Shown one piece after another: positions 8,701 to 14,226 of a stretch of 14,226 bases of DNA. The stretch is from Gammaproteobacteria bacterium (GTDB taxonomy: Bacteria; Pseudomonadota; Gammaproteobacteria; DSM-16500). Every line of letters starts with the position of its first letter. Positions within the stretch are counted from its first letter, which is position 1. The stretch covers positions 1 to 14,226 of the forward strand of contig JABDEF010000034.1 in assembly GCA_013287235.1 (NCBI GenBank), read 5' to 3'. Both the position numbers and the translations under genes were made by a program. The notes beneath the pieces were generated by a model. The model made no database searches, was not told the DNA's origin, and saw nothing but the letters and a program-made list of their open reading frames with translations.

Positions 8701-8734
8701 TGGTTTGGTTGATTCAAAAATCTGCTTTTTTTAA
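5723..8734 (+). CDS. tnpA: Tn3-family transposase TnpA
   Basis: TnpA catalyses replicative transposition from the terminal inverted repeats, giving a cointegrate that TnpS and TnpT resolve. The 1003 residues are full length for the family. The N-terminal ~150 residues form the DUF4158-type DNA-binding part. The RNase H-like catalytic residues are Asp695 (SVDGTFWD), Asp766 (VHGDSWAQSEVLFGL) and Glu897 (CKSEEFNGFIDW). Their spacing of 71 and 131 agrees with the D-D-E spacing I recall for Tn4430. The C-terminus LSPYWTDHLNRFG-like segment (MSPYWTDHLNRFGIFQLD) is the usual Tn3 ending. No frameshift or internal stop is visible. It lies 36 bp behind tnpS. The protein differs strongly from the relic at 11354-11544, so two separate Tn3 lineages meet here. 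Confidence 0.95.
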   Translation: MAAIHETAYPRIKPNLSHKELIELFTPTPEELILLNSKTKKTLPITRLGFMILLKCYRYLGRPVRLNKINESIRKYISEKLGFEGKIDVNGYDTSARKRHIKIIREYLHINPDKKERRNVMKTAALEAATTRENLADIINYVIDELIKSRFELPVFQKLVRLTSAARAVVNNGNYEKIFNELTKEQKKIIDIIIGIEKPTENDSSFLSWATLKLEPKKPTTNNVRGFVQYVNNMRKLRQKININLDFITPARIEQLRDEALIADIDDMKSMKPIKRYALATIFIYMKTASAIDDLVQVFITWIRNIEAQAKAKLEEYRLNQADKTDHFVFLLYNTLMVIKNNHTAQEKIDVIEKQLDGKTDEILEQCREYLGLTGENHITWMLKPYNNKRSIIFQLLENLTIYSSSNDKSIETALMFIKYHRYSHKEWIDLNPDDPIQPDLTLLSEGWFKAVTGLKKEKNVVVKKINRHYYEIAVCTVLMGDLSCGDAYVTDGFIFDDPNKQFITWEQFEIEVDSYCELVKHPKEALKFVALKQEQLRQTAKKVDEHYHENPYLVIDNGLPILKKLPKKKDHPELEKIKNMIMSEMPLKSIVDVIVEIEMWLNLSIFFKPLSGFQTKISDYPSRFVATTFCYGCNVGPTQGERSLLKYTRKQIAWLFNHHVDDRKLLKAIMALINHYNVFDLPKHWGPGDSLSVDGTFWDMYQQNLLAAHHIRYGRYGGVGYYHVSDTYIALFSNFISCGVHESVYLLDGIVENDSDIKPNKVHGDSWAQSEVLFGLAALLAILIMPRIKQFKHLYYYKASRNDHYENIDSLFTEKPIDWGLIETHYHDMLRIAISIYKGKVKASTVLRKLCSKSRKNKVYFAFRELGRVERTMFLLNYIDDPEMRRMIQAATCKSEEFNGFIDWIRFGGGGVISDNMRANQRKIIRYNHLLANMLIFHTVVYQTKGINKLRAQGIEIPNEILAAMSPYWTDHLNRFGIFQLDMENEADEVEYGLVDSKICFF

Positions 8735-8747
8735 TTCTTTCTACTTT

Positions 8748-8788
8748 ACTATTAGATGTACTTACTAAATGATACATAGTGTTTTTTT
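8748..8788 (+). terminator. Weak possible terminator after tnpA
   Basis: ACTAT and ATAGT can pair across a long loop and are followed by G and seven T (8782-8788). The stem is short and AT-only, so termination would be inefficient. Nothing else is visible in the 113-bp gap before the next gene. Confidence 0.2.
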
Positions 8789-8847
8789 GGTGTTGCTATT
8801 ATTTTATTCAATTAATTAAAAAATAATCACATGATGAGGAGTTTCCT

Positions 8848-9882
8848 ATGACTGCAAGTGGTAAAAAATTAGAAAGTAAGAATGTTATTGAAGATGTCAT
8901 GCCATATGAGAATTGGAGGTTACCGGATCCTCTGGTTAAGATAGTAATGGAATATGCAATGGATGTTCCTTTCTTAAAACCCTGTTTTTTTTCTGGTAGT
9001 GACCATGCTCTTTTAAAAACTTTGTTCTTAGCCGAACATGCAGGACCGCTTGACAAATTTGAATTTTTTGCAAGACGTCACATAACGAAAGAATTAGAAA
9101 ATAAGTCAAAAACACATGCACTTCTCGATCGAACTTTTATTATGGGTAGTATGCAAGGCACGCTAATCCAATTACTTGTTAGTCGATTGGATGTTTCGAT
9201 TAGAAATGAAAAAGGGGAGGAGATGAAAGAAAATAAAGGGATGGCTGAAAGCTTGTTCGGTATCGTTGCCGAATTATTACCAAATAGATTAGCTGACGTT
9301 CGAGAACAGGCTGAATTAGCTTCACCAGATGAAAGTCTTGATGATAAGCAAATTAGGGAAAGCACCAATGTTGATGCAATCACCGACGTTTTTGAAGCTA
9401 TTAAACAAAACAATGAAAATATTACGAAACAGGCCATAGAAACATTTAAAGAATTTGTCAAAAGCAAGAAGTCTCTCCTTTTGAACGATCAAGGGTATCT
9501 GACAAATAATCGATATCCTATGGATCTTCTACATCTTATGTATGTGGCTTTCGATGTATTGGCAAATAGAGGTGGGGAATTACCCTCAATAAATGGTAGC
9601 GATTGTGGTCGCTGGTACGGTAAAAAAGCTGACCTCTTTTGCTTTAAGATTATTGGAGAAAGCTTACAGCAGCGGGAGCTTGATTCCTTACCTAGTCTAC
9701 GACAAAAATTAACTAGAGGGCTTTACTATGTATTAAATAATAAGCCGGCGCCGCGCACTATCGATGTTGACGGTAGTGCTTTTCGCGGGGTTGGTTCTAA
9801 TTACTTGCTGGGGGTTAATTCTTATTACGATGATAGCTGTGGGGCTGTGGAGTGCGGTTGCGCTCGCGGCCACGGCGGGTGA
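8848..9882 (+). CDS. Effector-like cargo protein, 344 aa, possibly truncated by an in-frame TGA
   Basis: I cannot assign a function. AGGAG lies 6 nt before the ATG, so the start is secure. Residues 25-37 read LPDPLVKIVMEYA, similar to the opening of F-box-like motifs found in amoeba-pathogen effectors; this is a weak resemblance. The middle is helical and charged, with GSMQGTLIQLLVSRLDV at 100-116 and GMAESLFGIVAELLP at 131-145. The last 38 residues are Gly/Tyr/Asn/Ser/Cys/Asp-rich and visibly GC-richer than their surroundings. The frame stays open for 40 codons after the TGA (to 10005), encoding GHDFSKLITSNYTS and more. The gene may therefore be a 385-codon gene interrupted by a nonsense change, for example Trp TGG to TGA. 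The extension would overlap the 3' end of the convergent reverse transcriptase gene by 61 bp. It is transcribed in the same direction as tnpA. Confidence 0.7.
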   Translation: MTASGKKLESKNVIEDVMPYENWRLPDPLVKIVMEYAMDVPFLKPCFFSGSDHALLKTLFLAEHAGPLDKFEFFARRHITKELENKSKTHALLDRTFIMGSMQGTLIQLLVSRLDVSIRNEKGEEMKENKGMAESLFGIVAELLPNRLADVREQAELASPDESLDDKQIRESTNVDAITDVFEAIKQNNENITKQAIETFKEFVKSKKSLLLNDQGYLTNNRYPMDLLHLMYVAFDVLANRGGELPSINGSDCGRWYGKKADLFCFKIIGESLQQRELDSLPSLRQKLTRGLYYVLNNKPAPRTIDVDGSAFRGVGSNYLLGVNSYYDDSCGAVECGCARGHGG

Positions 9883-10005
9883 GGGCACGACTTTTCAAAA
9901 CTTATTACGAGCAATTACACCAGCATTCAAAACATACGTACCAGTCAGCTTGCCGCAAAAGAAAACACAGCGCTGCCTGATAATGTAGGGATTCGAAGAA
10001 GCTGA
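9883..10005 (+). other. In-frame continuation of the 344-residue gene after TGA
   Basis: Directly after the TGA at 9880-9882, 40 sense codons follow in the same frame before TGA at 10003-10005. The peptide opens GHDFSKLITSNYTSIQNIRT and has ordinary protein-like composition. The outer part overlaps reverse transcriptase codons on the other strand, so some openness could be incidental. Confidence 0.45.
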
Positions 10006-11183
10006 ACTGCATAGTCGCGGCAACTATAATCCCAACATGATTTGATAAACGCGTGGAGCAATTCTTCGAGGCTCCACGTTGCTGATGTCATTACCCACCA
10101 AAGAGCCCATTTTTTCAGGTAACTTCTGATCCGGTGGGTAGAAAACCCAGTGGCGACCATTATTTTTACCTGCTCGCGAGCTTTACGTAGTGTTCTAGCA
10201 TGAGGCACAATGCGTGTTGGTACAAGCTGTATTTGTTCATTTAATGGATTACCCCCCCCCCGCATGACTAACATATATTCATCAGTATTGTAGCGGGTAA
10301 TCCTGCTATCATTCGCAGCTTGTACTGCTTTGGTGTCATCCTGAGGTTGCGTCCCAGGATAATGAATTCCGAGAAAATGAAAACCTTTATTGATCAAGCC
10401 CATTCGCGATTTTTTACGTGACAGCTTGAGTTGCCGCTCGTCCAAAATGTCCATCATCTTACGCCGACAACGATTAAATTGTCGTTTTGTCTTGCACAAC
10501 ACAATCAAATCATCTTGGTATCGAATGTAAGTCACATCCATTTTATCAAATGCGTCATCTAACGGTTTTAAGTAAATTGCACTGAAAAATTGTGAAAGCG
10601 GTCCTCGCAGCGCTACTCCAGTTATGGCATTTTTGTATCCTCTTGGTGTTTCAATAGGATTTGCAATTATTTCTTGAAGCATGAATTGCACTTTATGATC
10701 ATCATAAAATTTTTTAATATCTTGAATTAATTTATAATGCGGGATGGATTTATAAAAAGATTTAATATCTGCACGAATAATGTATTCCGGTTTTTCTTCT
10801 TCTAACACTTGACGAATTCGTTGTGTTGCAAGCTTTACGCCTGAAGGGCCATAAATGTGCAAGCAATTAGGGTTAATCACATGTTTAAACGTTGGTTTTA
10901 ATTGTTTAAGCAAAATATGCTGGAAAATTCGATCGGATATATGCAGCTGATCAATCATCTCATCTTGAAAATAATATCTTTTTAAATGACGCGGAGTATA
11001 ATTTCCGTCGATCATGGATTGAATCCCTTGAGGTAACCATTCATCTATTTCACGCGCTAAAAAATGGATTTCATGGTTGTGATTCGCGGATTGTTTTCTT
11101 TTATTTATCTTTGCAAATAATCGACGGCCAACTTCATGCATGTCCGCAAAGTTCCAGCGATGTATTTTGTTTATCGTCGTCAA
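9945..11183 (-). CDS. Reverse transcriptase (RNA-directed DNA polymerase), transposon cargo
   Basis: The 412 residues carry the RT palm and fingers: RT0/1-like SDRIFQHILLKQLKP (83-97), motif 3 with RADIKSFYKSIPH (Asp139), motif 4 GVALRGPLSQFFSAIYLKPL (189-208), the catalytic YIRYQDD (Asp224, Asp225), and motif 7 GFHFLGIHY (267-275). Residues 326-400 form a separate helical, Trp-rich region in the thumb position. There is no HNH endonuclease, and I see no group II intron domain V downstream of the stop, so it is not an ordinary intron. SQ instead of SP in motif 4 recalls diversity-generating retroelement RTs, but the Gly normally before it is Arg. The annotated start is TTG, coupled to the small ORF before it; the first ATG is Met15. 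A G10 tract lies in codons 308-311. Its function in the transposon is unknown; retron, defence RT and group II-like RT are alternatives. Confidence 0.85.
   Translation of the reverse strand: MTTINKIHRWNFADMHEVGRRLFAKINKRKQSANHNHEIHFLAREIDEWLPQGIQSMIDGNYTPRHLKRYYFQDEMIDQLHISDRIFQHILLKQLKPTFKHVINPNCLHIYGPSGVKLATQRIRQVLEEEKPEYIIRADIKSFYKSIPHYKLIQDIKKFYDDHKVQFMLQEIIANPIETPRGYKNAITGVALRGPLSQFFSAIYLKPLDDAFDKMDVTYIRYQDDLIVLCKTKRQFNRCRRKMMDILDERQLKLSRKKSRMGLINKGFHFLGIHYPGTQPQDDTKAVQAANDSRITRYNTDEYMLVMRGGGNPLNEQIQLVPTRIVPHARTLRKAREQVKIMVATGFSTHRIRSYLKKWALWWVMTSATWSLEELLHAFIKSCWDYSCRDYAVQLLRIPTLSGSAVFSFAAS
10252..10261. repeat. Homopolymer of 10 C (G10 in the RT coding strand)
   Basis: The tract encodes Arg308-Gly-Gly-Gly311 between the RT domain and the C-terminal helical region. 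A gain or loss of one base would shift the frame and remove the last quarter of the protein. It is striking in AT-rich DNA. A sequencing or assembly error in length is possible. Confidence 0.9.
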
Positions 11184-11260
11184 TAGTATTTACCGTCAAT
11201 CCAGTAACCCCACTCCATGATAACTTTAAATTCTGAAGATTCAACTTTTAAAGGCTGCAT
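11180..11260 (-). CDS. Small ORF upstream of and coupled to the reverse transcriptase, 26 aa
   Basis: An ATG at 11260 opens a 26-residue frame ending IMEWGYWIDGKYY. Its TGA overlaps the TTG start of the reverse transcriptase in the four bases TTGA, the arrangement used for translational coupling. The frame stays open upstream of the ATG to about 11305, close to the right terminal repeat, so it could be the tail of a longer lost gene. I recognise no family. It could be a leader peptide, an accessory protein of the RT or a relic. Confidence 0.4.
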   Translation of the reverse strand: MQPLKVESSEFKVIMEWGYWIDGKYY

Positions 11261-11313
11261 TAGGATTTTTACATAAAGAGGAAGATAAAATTGTTCTATG
11301 TTTGATCAAGTCG

Positions 11314-11353
11314 GAGATTTAACCCTTTTTTACACGAATCGGGGCCGGACCTC
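11314..11353 (-). repeat. Right terminal inverted repeat
   Basis: This is the exact reverse complement of 1786-1825 over 40 bp, ending ...GGGGCCGGACCTC at the outer edge. It lies just upstream of the reverse transcriptase unit and directly abuts the tnpA relic. Confidence 0.95.
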
Positions 11354-11544
11354 TATATCTATCACAATTACTAGTTAACAATGCTGATCTCAAGGAACGT
11401 AAGCGAATGATTGATTCGATAAAAAGAGGATCGATTATTGCGTGGCAGCATATTAACATGCAAGGAGAATATGACTTCACCAAACATGTCGCAAATGATC
11501 AATTATTCGACATAGAAAAGATTATGGAATTAGGTGTTGCTTGA
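11354..11544 (+). pseudogene. C-terminal relic of a second Tn3-family transposase
   Basis: Directly outside the right repeat, an open frame encodes YLSQLLVNNADLKERKRM, then GSIIAWQHINMQGEYDF, and ends DIEKIMELGVA before TGA at 11542. The W-x-HIN-x-x-GEYDF motif is the characteristic C-terminal signature of one branch of Tn3 transposases. The branch differs from that of the complete TnpA here, which ends LNRFGIFQLD. Only about 63 residues remain, without catalytic residues, so this is a fragment left by insertion or deletion. The missing upstream part is not on the other side of the transposon. Confidence 0.8.
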
Positions 11545-11586
11545 CCTGCCTACGAAACTTTTGGACCGCTTATGCAGTTGGAGCCC
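11541..11586 (-). repeat. Candidate terminal repeat of the older Tn3 element
   Basis: Right after the relic's stop, the minus strand reads GGGCTCCAACTGCATAAGCG and ends GGTCAAG at the stop codon. A GGG outer end and an AAG-like inner end about 45 bp apart, immediately downstream of tnpA, is where a Tn3 terminal repeat belongs. No second copy is visible in the window. Confidence 0.45.
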
Positions 11587-11858
11587 ATATAAAAAATCCT
11601 CAAATATGATATTTTTTGTTTAAATGTATTATAACTGTGTGAATGCTACACGTAAATGATTTTCAAAGTCAATAAACTAATAACATGCAGCCAAAAGATC
11701 AGTTTCCCTTAATGTATTTTTTGCGTGCGCCTCAAATGTTTTATAAATTCTTCCTTGACGCAATGCTAAAATGCGATTGCTGTTTTTCCGGCAGTGTAAA
11801 CTGGTTTTCTTTATCTTGTCATTTTGCCCGGGCGATGCCAACACAACTAACGAATTAA
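11587..11858. other. AT-rich gap with possible degenerate ORFs
   Basis: No convincing gene is present. On the minus strand a frame without an ATG is open from 11871 to 11677 (64 codons). It encodes a protein-like stretch including NRILALRQGRIYKTFEAHAK and ends LLAACY, so it may be a gene relic. The plus strand holds an antisense ATG frame, 11685-11858 (57 codons). A GCCCGGGC palindrome lies near 11826. I see no RNA gene or terminator. Confidence 0.35.
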
Positions 11859-12755
11859 TTAAAGACTTGTTTCACCATACACAGATCCTAATAAATTAGT
11901 CATAAAATCTAAAAAAACTTGTATTTTTTTACTGATAAACTTATTCGTTGGGTAAACAGCATATGTTCCAAATTCGGATGATTGGAAATCGTCCAGTACA
12001 GAAACAAGTCGTCCCTGCTTTAAATCTTCATAAATGGTGCATTTAGATAAATAACTGATACCCATACCGCTCAAAACCAATTGTCTAATATCAAAATGAT
12101 TATCTGCTCGGATGCTGCCATTTATTGCAATCTTTTTAACAATATTGTCTTCTTTGTACTCCCAGGTTCTTTCAGCATTATCATAGTGATCAATGCAGTT
12201 ATGTGATTTTAATTCGAGGGGTGTATTGGGTGTGCCATATTTTTTTAAGTAGTCAGGTGATGCGCAAAATATTTTTTTCCAACTCCCTATTTTTTTAAAA
12301 TAAAAACTCGAATCGGGTAATATGCCAGCATGAATGACGAGATCAAATCCGGCGGTTAATAAACCTAATAAATTATGACCTGTTACAATATGGATAGATA
12401 TATCAGGATATTTTTGAGAAAATTGATGCAGCATTTTGGTTACATAAAGTTGGCTAATGCCAGTAGGTAGCCCCACTTTTAATGTGCCTGCAACATTGCC
12501 ACTTAGATTTCTAATGGCTTCTTTGCTAGCCTCAAGTCCATACAAGACATCAGTTATCTGGTTAAAGAATATCTCACCTGCCTCTGTTAAGTGAATTTGA
12601 CGTGTTGTTCGTTGGAGTAGCCGTATATTTAACGATTTTTCTAGACGTGCTAACCGTCTCGTCACTATAGAAGTGGATATTCCTAGTTCTTTGCCAGCTT
12701 TAGTTAAACTCTTGTGTTGAACAATTGTTTGAAATGTCAGGATATCTTCAAGCAT
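11859..12755 (-). CDS. LysR-family transcriptional regulator
   Basis: The 298 residues are the usual LysR length. The N-terminal winged helix-turn-helix covers about residues 1-60 (MLEDILTFQTIVQHKSLTKA, ELGISTSIVTRRLARLEKSL, RLLQRTTRQIHLTEAGE). The linker helix is followed by a periplasmic-binding-protein-like effector domain from about 90 to 290 (GTLKVGLPTGISQLYV, YCASPDYLKKYG-like FCASPDYLKKYG). It resembles the CrgA/AaeR-type branch. It is transcribed divergently from the HD-domain gene at 12867, which is the usual position of a LysR target, so it probably controls that gene and itself. The inducer cannot be read from the sequence. Confidence 0.92.
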   Translation of the reverse strand: MLEDILTFQTIVQHKSLTKAGKELGISTSIVTRRLARLEKSLNIRLLQRTTRQIHLTEAGEIFFNQITDVLYGLEASKEAIRNLSGNVAGTLKVGLPTGISQLYVTKMLHQFSQKYPDISIHIVTGHNLLGLLTAGFDLVIHAGILPDSSFYFKKIGSWKKIFCASPDYLKKYGTPNTPLELKSHNCIDHYDNAERTWEYKEDNIVKKIAINGSIRADNHFDIRQLVLSGMGISYLSKCTIYEDLKQGRLVSVLDDFQSSEFGTYAVYPTNKFISKKIQVFLDFMTNLLGSVYGETSL

Positions 12756-12790
12756 GCTTTCCTCATTGTTGCATTTTCTGCAATAGTTAT

Positions 12791-12816
12791 TTGATTACTA
12801 TTGCTATTATAATCAA
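12791..12816. promoter_or_regulatory. Candidate LysR operator in the divergent promoter
   Basis: TTGATTA (12791-12797) and TAATCAA (12810-12816) are perfect inverted 7-bp arms with a 12-bp centre. They sit in the 111-bp region between the divergent LysR and HD genes. LysR regulators bind such AT-rich interrupted dyads (T-N11-A type). Confidence 0.5.
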
Positions 12817-12866
12817 TAATAATAACGATTAAAATAGTTTAAATCATTTTTATAGGGGGTTATAAG

Positions 12867-13598
12867 ATGTTATCTATTTGTAAGATGCGGATTTTTTTTA
12901 GCAAAAAAGCAATATTGCTAAGCGGTTGCTTAATACCAATTTTTTTATCTCAGGTGGTGATGGCGATGGATGATAAAACCCCAACAGGCATTCCGCTTGA
13001 TATGGAATGGAAACAAAAAGTCTATCATTTTGCCCAAGAAAATGTAAAACATTCAGCTTGGGGCATCGCCCATTCTGAGCGTAATTATCAGATGAGCATG
13101 ACATTAGCGGAGAACGAAGGCATTCAGGTGGATAAGGATATCATATTCGCTACCGCATTTTTGCATGATATTGGTGCAATTGATCCCTATAAGAAAGAGG
13201 AGATGGAGCACTCTGTACGTTCAGTAGAAATAGTTGAGTCACTTCTCGCATCTTATGGGTTTCCCATGCAAAAGTGGCCTAAGGTCAAAGCGGCGATTTT
13301 AGGTCATATGTATTATGCGGATCGACCGACAGTGGAAGAGGCTATCATTTTCCATGATGCAGATGTTTTAGATTTTCTTGGAACAATTGGCATTGTACGT
13401 ATCGTTTCAATTACGGAAAGGCACCGGTGGGCACAGGATTTGCCTGGAGCGTTTTCTACATTATATCAATTTAAAAATGAGTTAACTCATTCACTCATCA
13501 CAAATGCCGCAAAAAAAATAGCAGAGCAAAGGATTGTTGAAATGCATGAATCTTTTAATCAATTGAATCAAGAAACGTTTGATGGAAAAGTGTTGTAG
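12867..13598 (+). CDS. Secreted HD-domain phosphohydrolase-like protein
   Basis: The 243 residues begin with a signal peptide: basic SKK at 12-14, a hydrophobic stretch AILLSGCLIPIFLSQVVMA to residue 33, and a likely cut before MDD. The mature part has an HD metal-binding fold: His69 (GIAHSERNY), His100-Asp101 (FLHDIGA), His115, His147 (LGHMYY) and a late Asp in FHDADVLDFLG (163-171). HD proteins hydrolyse phosphate esters, often nucleotides; an exported one is less common, and the substrate here is unknown. AGGGGG 7 nt before the ATG fixes the start; a later Met7 is possible. It is divergent from the LysR gene and ends 3 bp from the convergent LysR gene. Confidence 0.85.
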   Translation: MLSICKMRIFFSKKAILLSGCLIPIFLSQVVMAMDDKTPTGIPLDMEWKQKVYHFAQENVKHSAWGIAHSERNYQMSMTLAENEGIQVDKDIIFATAFLHDIGAIDPYKKEEMEHSVRSVEIVESLLASYGFPMQKWPKVKAAILGHMYYADRPTVEEAIIFHDADVLDFLGTIGIVRIVSITERHRWAQDLPGAFSTLYQFKNELTHSLITNAAKKIAEQRIVEMHESFNQLNQETFDGKVL

Positions 13599-13601
13599 CA
13601 A

Positions 13602-14226
13602 TTAATCTATTTCGCTTTTAATCCAGCGGACAAAGGATTGAATTTTTGGATCAGATGACTTTTCTTCGGGAAAAATTAAATAATAAGCGTTGACAGTTTC
13701 GGGGATCCCTAAGTTAAAGAGTTGAATTAATTTTCCAGATTGAATCGCCGATTTAACCAATTCAATACGCTCCAGCGCAACACCTTGGCCATCAATGGCC
13801 GCTTGAATCACTAAGTAACCTGTTTCTAAGAATAATCCACTTTCGGGATTCACTTCTGTTGCTTTAAATTTTTTTACCCAATCACGCCAATCTGGATAAT
13901 CTGGTTGAGTAATCGCATCTTTTTCATGGAGTAAAACCAACTTTTTCAAGTCATTGATTTTTTTGACGGTATGTTTTTTCAGCAAATCAGGACTGCAAAT
14001 AGGATAGAGCTTATTATGAAAAAGTAATATTGAAGTTAATCCAAGATATCGCCCTTTCCCCCAGCGTATCCCAATATCGATATTATTTTTTGATAAATTC
14101 TCCACCTTATAACTAGATGAAATTCTTAATTCAATATTTGGATACTGCGTTTTAAATTTATTTAATCTTGGAATTAACCAATAAATAGCAAAAGAAGGTT
14201 CAACGCTTAAGGTAAGATGCGAGCGA
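13602..14226 (-). CDS. LysR-family regulator, effector-binding domain (5'-partial)
   Basis: The frame is open to the right edge, so the N-terminal helix-turn-helix lies outside the window; 207 residues are seen. It starts with HLTLSVEPSFAIYWLIPRLN and PNIELRISSS, then DIGIRWGKG, YPICSPDLLKKH, WRDWVKKF and GQGVALERIELV. These are the landmarks of the GcvA-like branch of LysR effector domains. A GTG-initiated short version from 14105 is only the downstream part of this frame. The gene converges on the HD-domain gene with a 3-bp gap, leaving no space for a terminator between them. No target can be inferred. Confidence 0.88.
   Translation of the reverse strand, partial: RSHLTLSVEPSFAIYWLIPRLNKFKTQYPNIELRISSSYKVENLSKNNIDIGIRWGKGRYLGLTSILLFHNKLYPICSPDLLKKHTVKKINDLKKLVLLHEKDAITQPDYPDWRDWVKKFKATEVNPESGLFLETGYLVIQAAIDGQGVALERIELVKSAIQSGKLIQLFNLGIPETVNAYYLIFPEEKSSDPKIQSFVRWIKSEID

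Larger units (their letters stand above)
1786..11353. mobile_element. Tn3-family transposon, TnpS/TnpT (Tn4651-like) type, with reverse transcriptase cargo
   Basis: The element is about 9.57 kb between perfect 40-bp inverted repeats. In order it carries a 147-residue hypothetical gene, rdgC and tnpT (all minus), the resolution region, tnpS, tnpA and an effector-like gene (all plus), then a reverse transcriptase with a small upstream ORF (minus). Divergent tnpS and tnpT around an inverted-repeat region is the cointegrate-resolution arrangement known from Tn4651 and Tn5041. TnpA and TnpS keep their catalytic residues, so the machinery looks intact. The 5 bp outside each end differ (TCCAT on the left, TATAT on the right), so there is no target duplication. 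Either the ends have been rearranged, for example by an adjacent deletion, or the two halves are no longer at the original site. Confidence 0.9.

Noticed and set aside
9078..9467. Minus-strand ORF of 129 codons
   Set aside because: It is a shadow of the 344-residue gene, with Ser/Leu-rich antisense composition and no context.
9883..9944. Group II intron domain V or a diversity-generating template repeat downstream of the RT stop
   Set aside because: No domain V-like hairpin and no adenine-variant copy of 9766-9882 could be found here or elsewhere in the window.
9764..9988. Plus-strand hydrophobic ORF (MLTVVLFAGLVLIT...) that looks like a membrane peptide
   Set aside because: It is the +1 frame of the 344-residue gene. 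Pyrimidine-ending codons in the real frame become hydrophobic codons in this one, and no ribosome site is present. A frameshift fusion is possible but unsupported.
1781..11358. Five-bp target site duplication of the transposon
   Set aside because: TCCAT and TATAT do not match, and shifting the repeat boundary by one or two bases does not help.
1..14226. CRISPR array, tRNA or rRNA genes
   Set aside because: No regularly spaced direct repeats and no tRNA- or rRNA-like sequence were seen on either strand.

Overview
The window is AT-rich DNA, probably from a gammaproteobacterium. RdgC is limited to beta- and gammaproteobacteria. Low G+C, LysR regulators and long low-complexity proteins that look like secreted effectors suggest the Legionellales (Legionella, Coxiella or Berkiella-like), but the genus is an inference.

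Most of the window is one Tn3-family transposon, bounded by perfect 40-bp terminal inverted repeats at 1786-1825 and 11314-11353 (about 9.57 kb). Its core is of the Tn4651/Tn5041 type. A coiled-coil TnpT-like protein (minus) and a tyrosine recombinase TnpS-like protein (plus) diverge from a 186-bp intergenic region rich in inverted repeats, the expected resolution site. A full-length DDE transposase TnpA follows tnpS. Beyond tnpT on the minus strand lie a complete rdgC and a 147-residue conserved-looking gene whose stop codon is inside the left terminal repeat. A second, diverged terminal-repeat-like sequence (2363-2400) sits inside the left end, so the element may have gained an outer segment.

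The right arm holds two cargo genes that converge. One is an effector-like gene whose reading frame continues for 40 codons past a TGA. The other is a stand-alone reverse transcriptase, coupled by a 4-nt overlap to a tiny upstream ORF and carrying a 10-G tract.

The flanks do not match and there is no 5-bp target duplication. On the left, 2 bp outside the repeat, is the ribosome binding site of a large gene that runs off the window; it has a possible permuted papain-like (NlpC/P60 or LRAT-type) domain, a disordered linker, a glycine-zipper membrane hairpin and a helical C-terminus. On the right is the C-terminal relic of a different Tn3-family transposase. Beyond it comes ordinary-looking chromosome: a LysR regulator divergent from a secreted HD-domain protein, and the substrate-binding domain of a second LysR regulator cut by the window edge.
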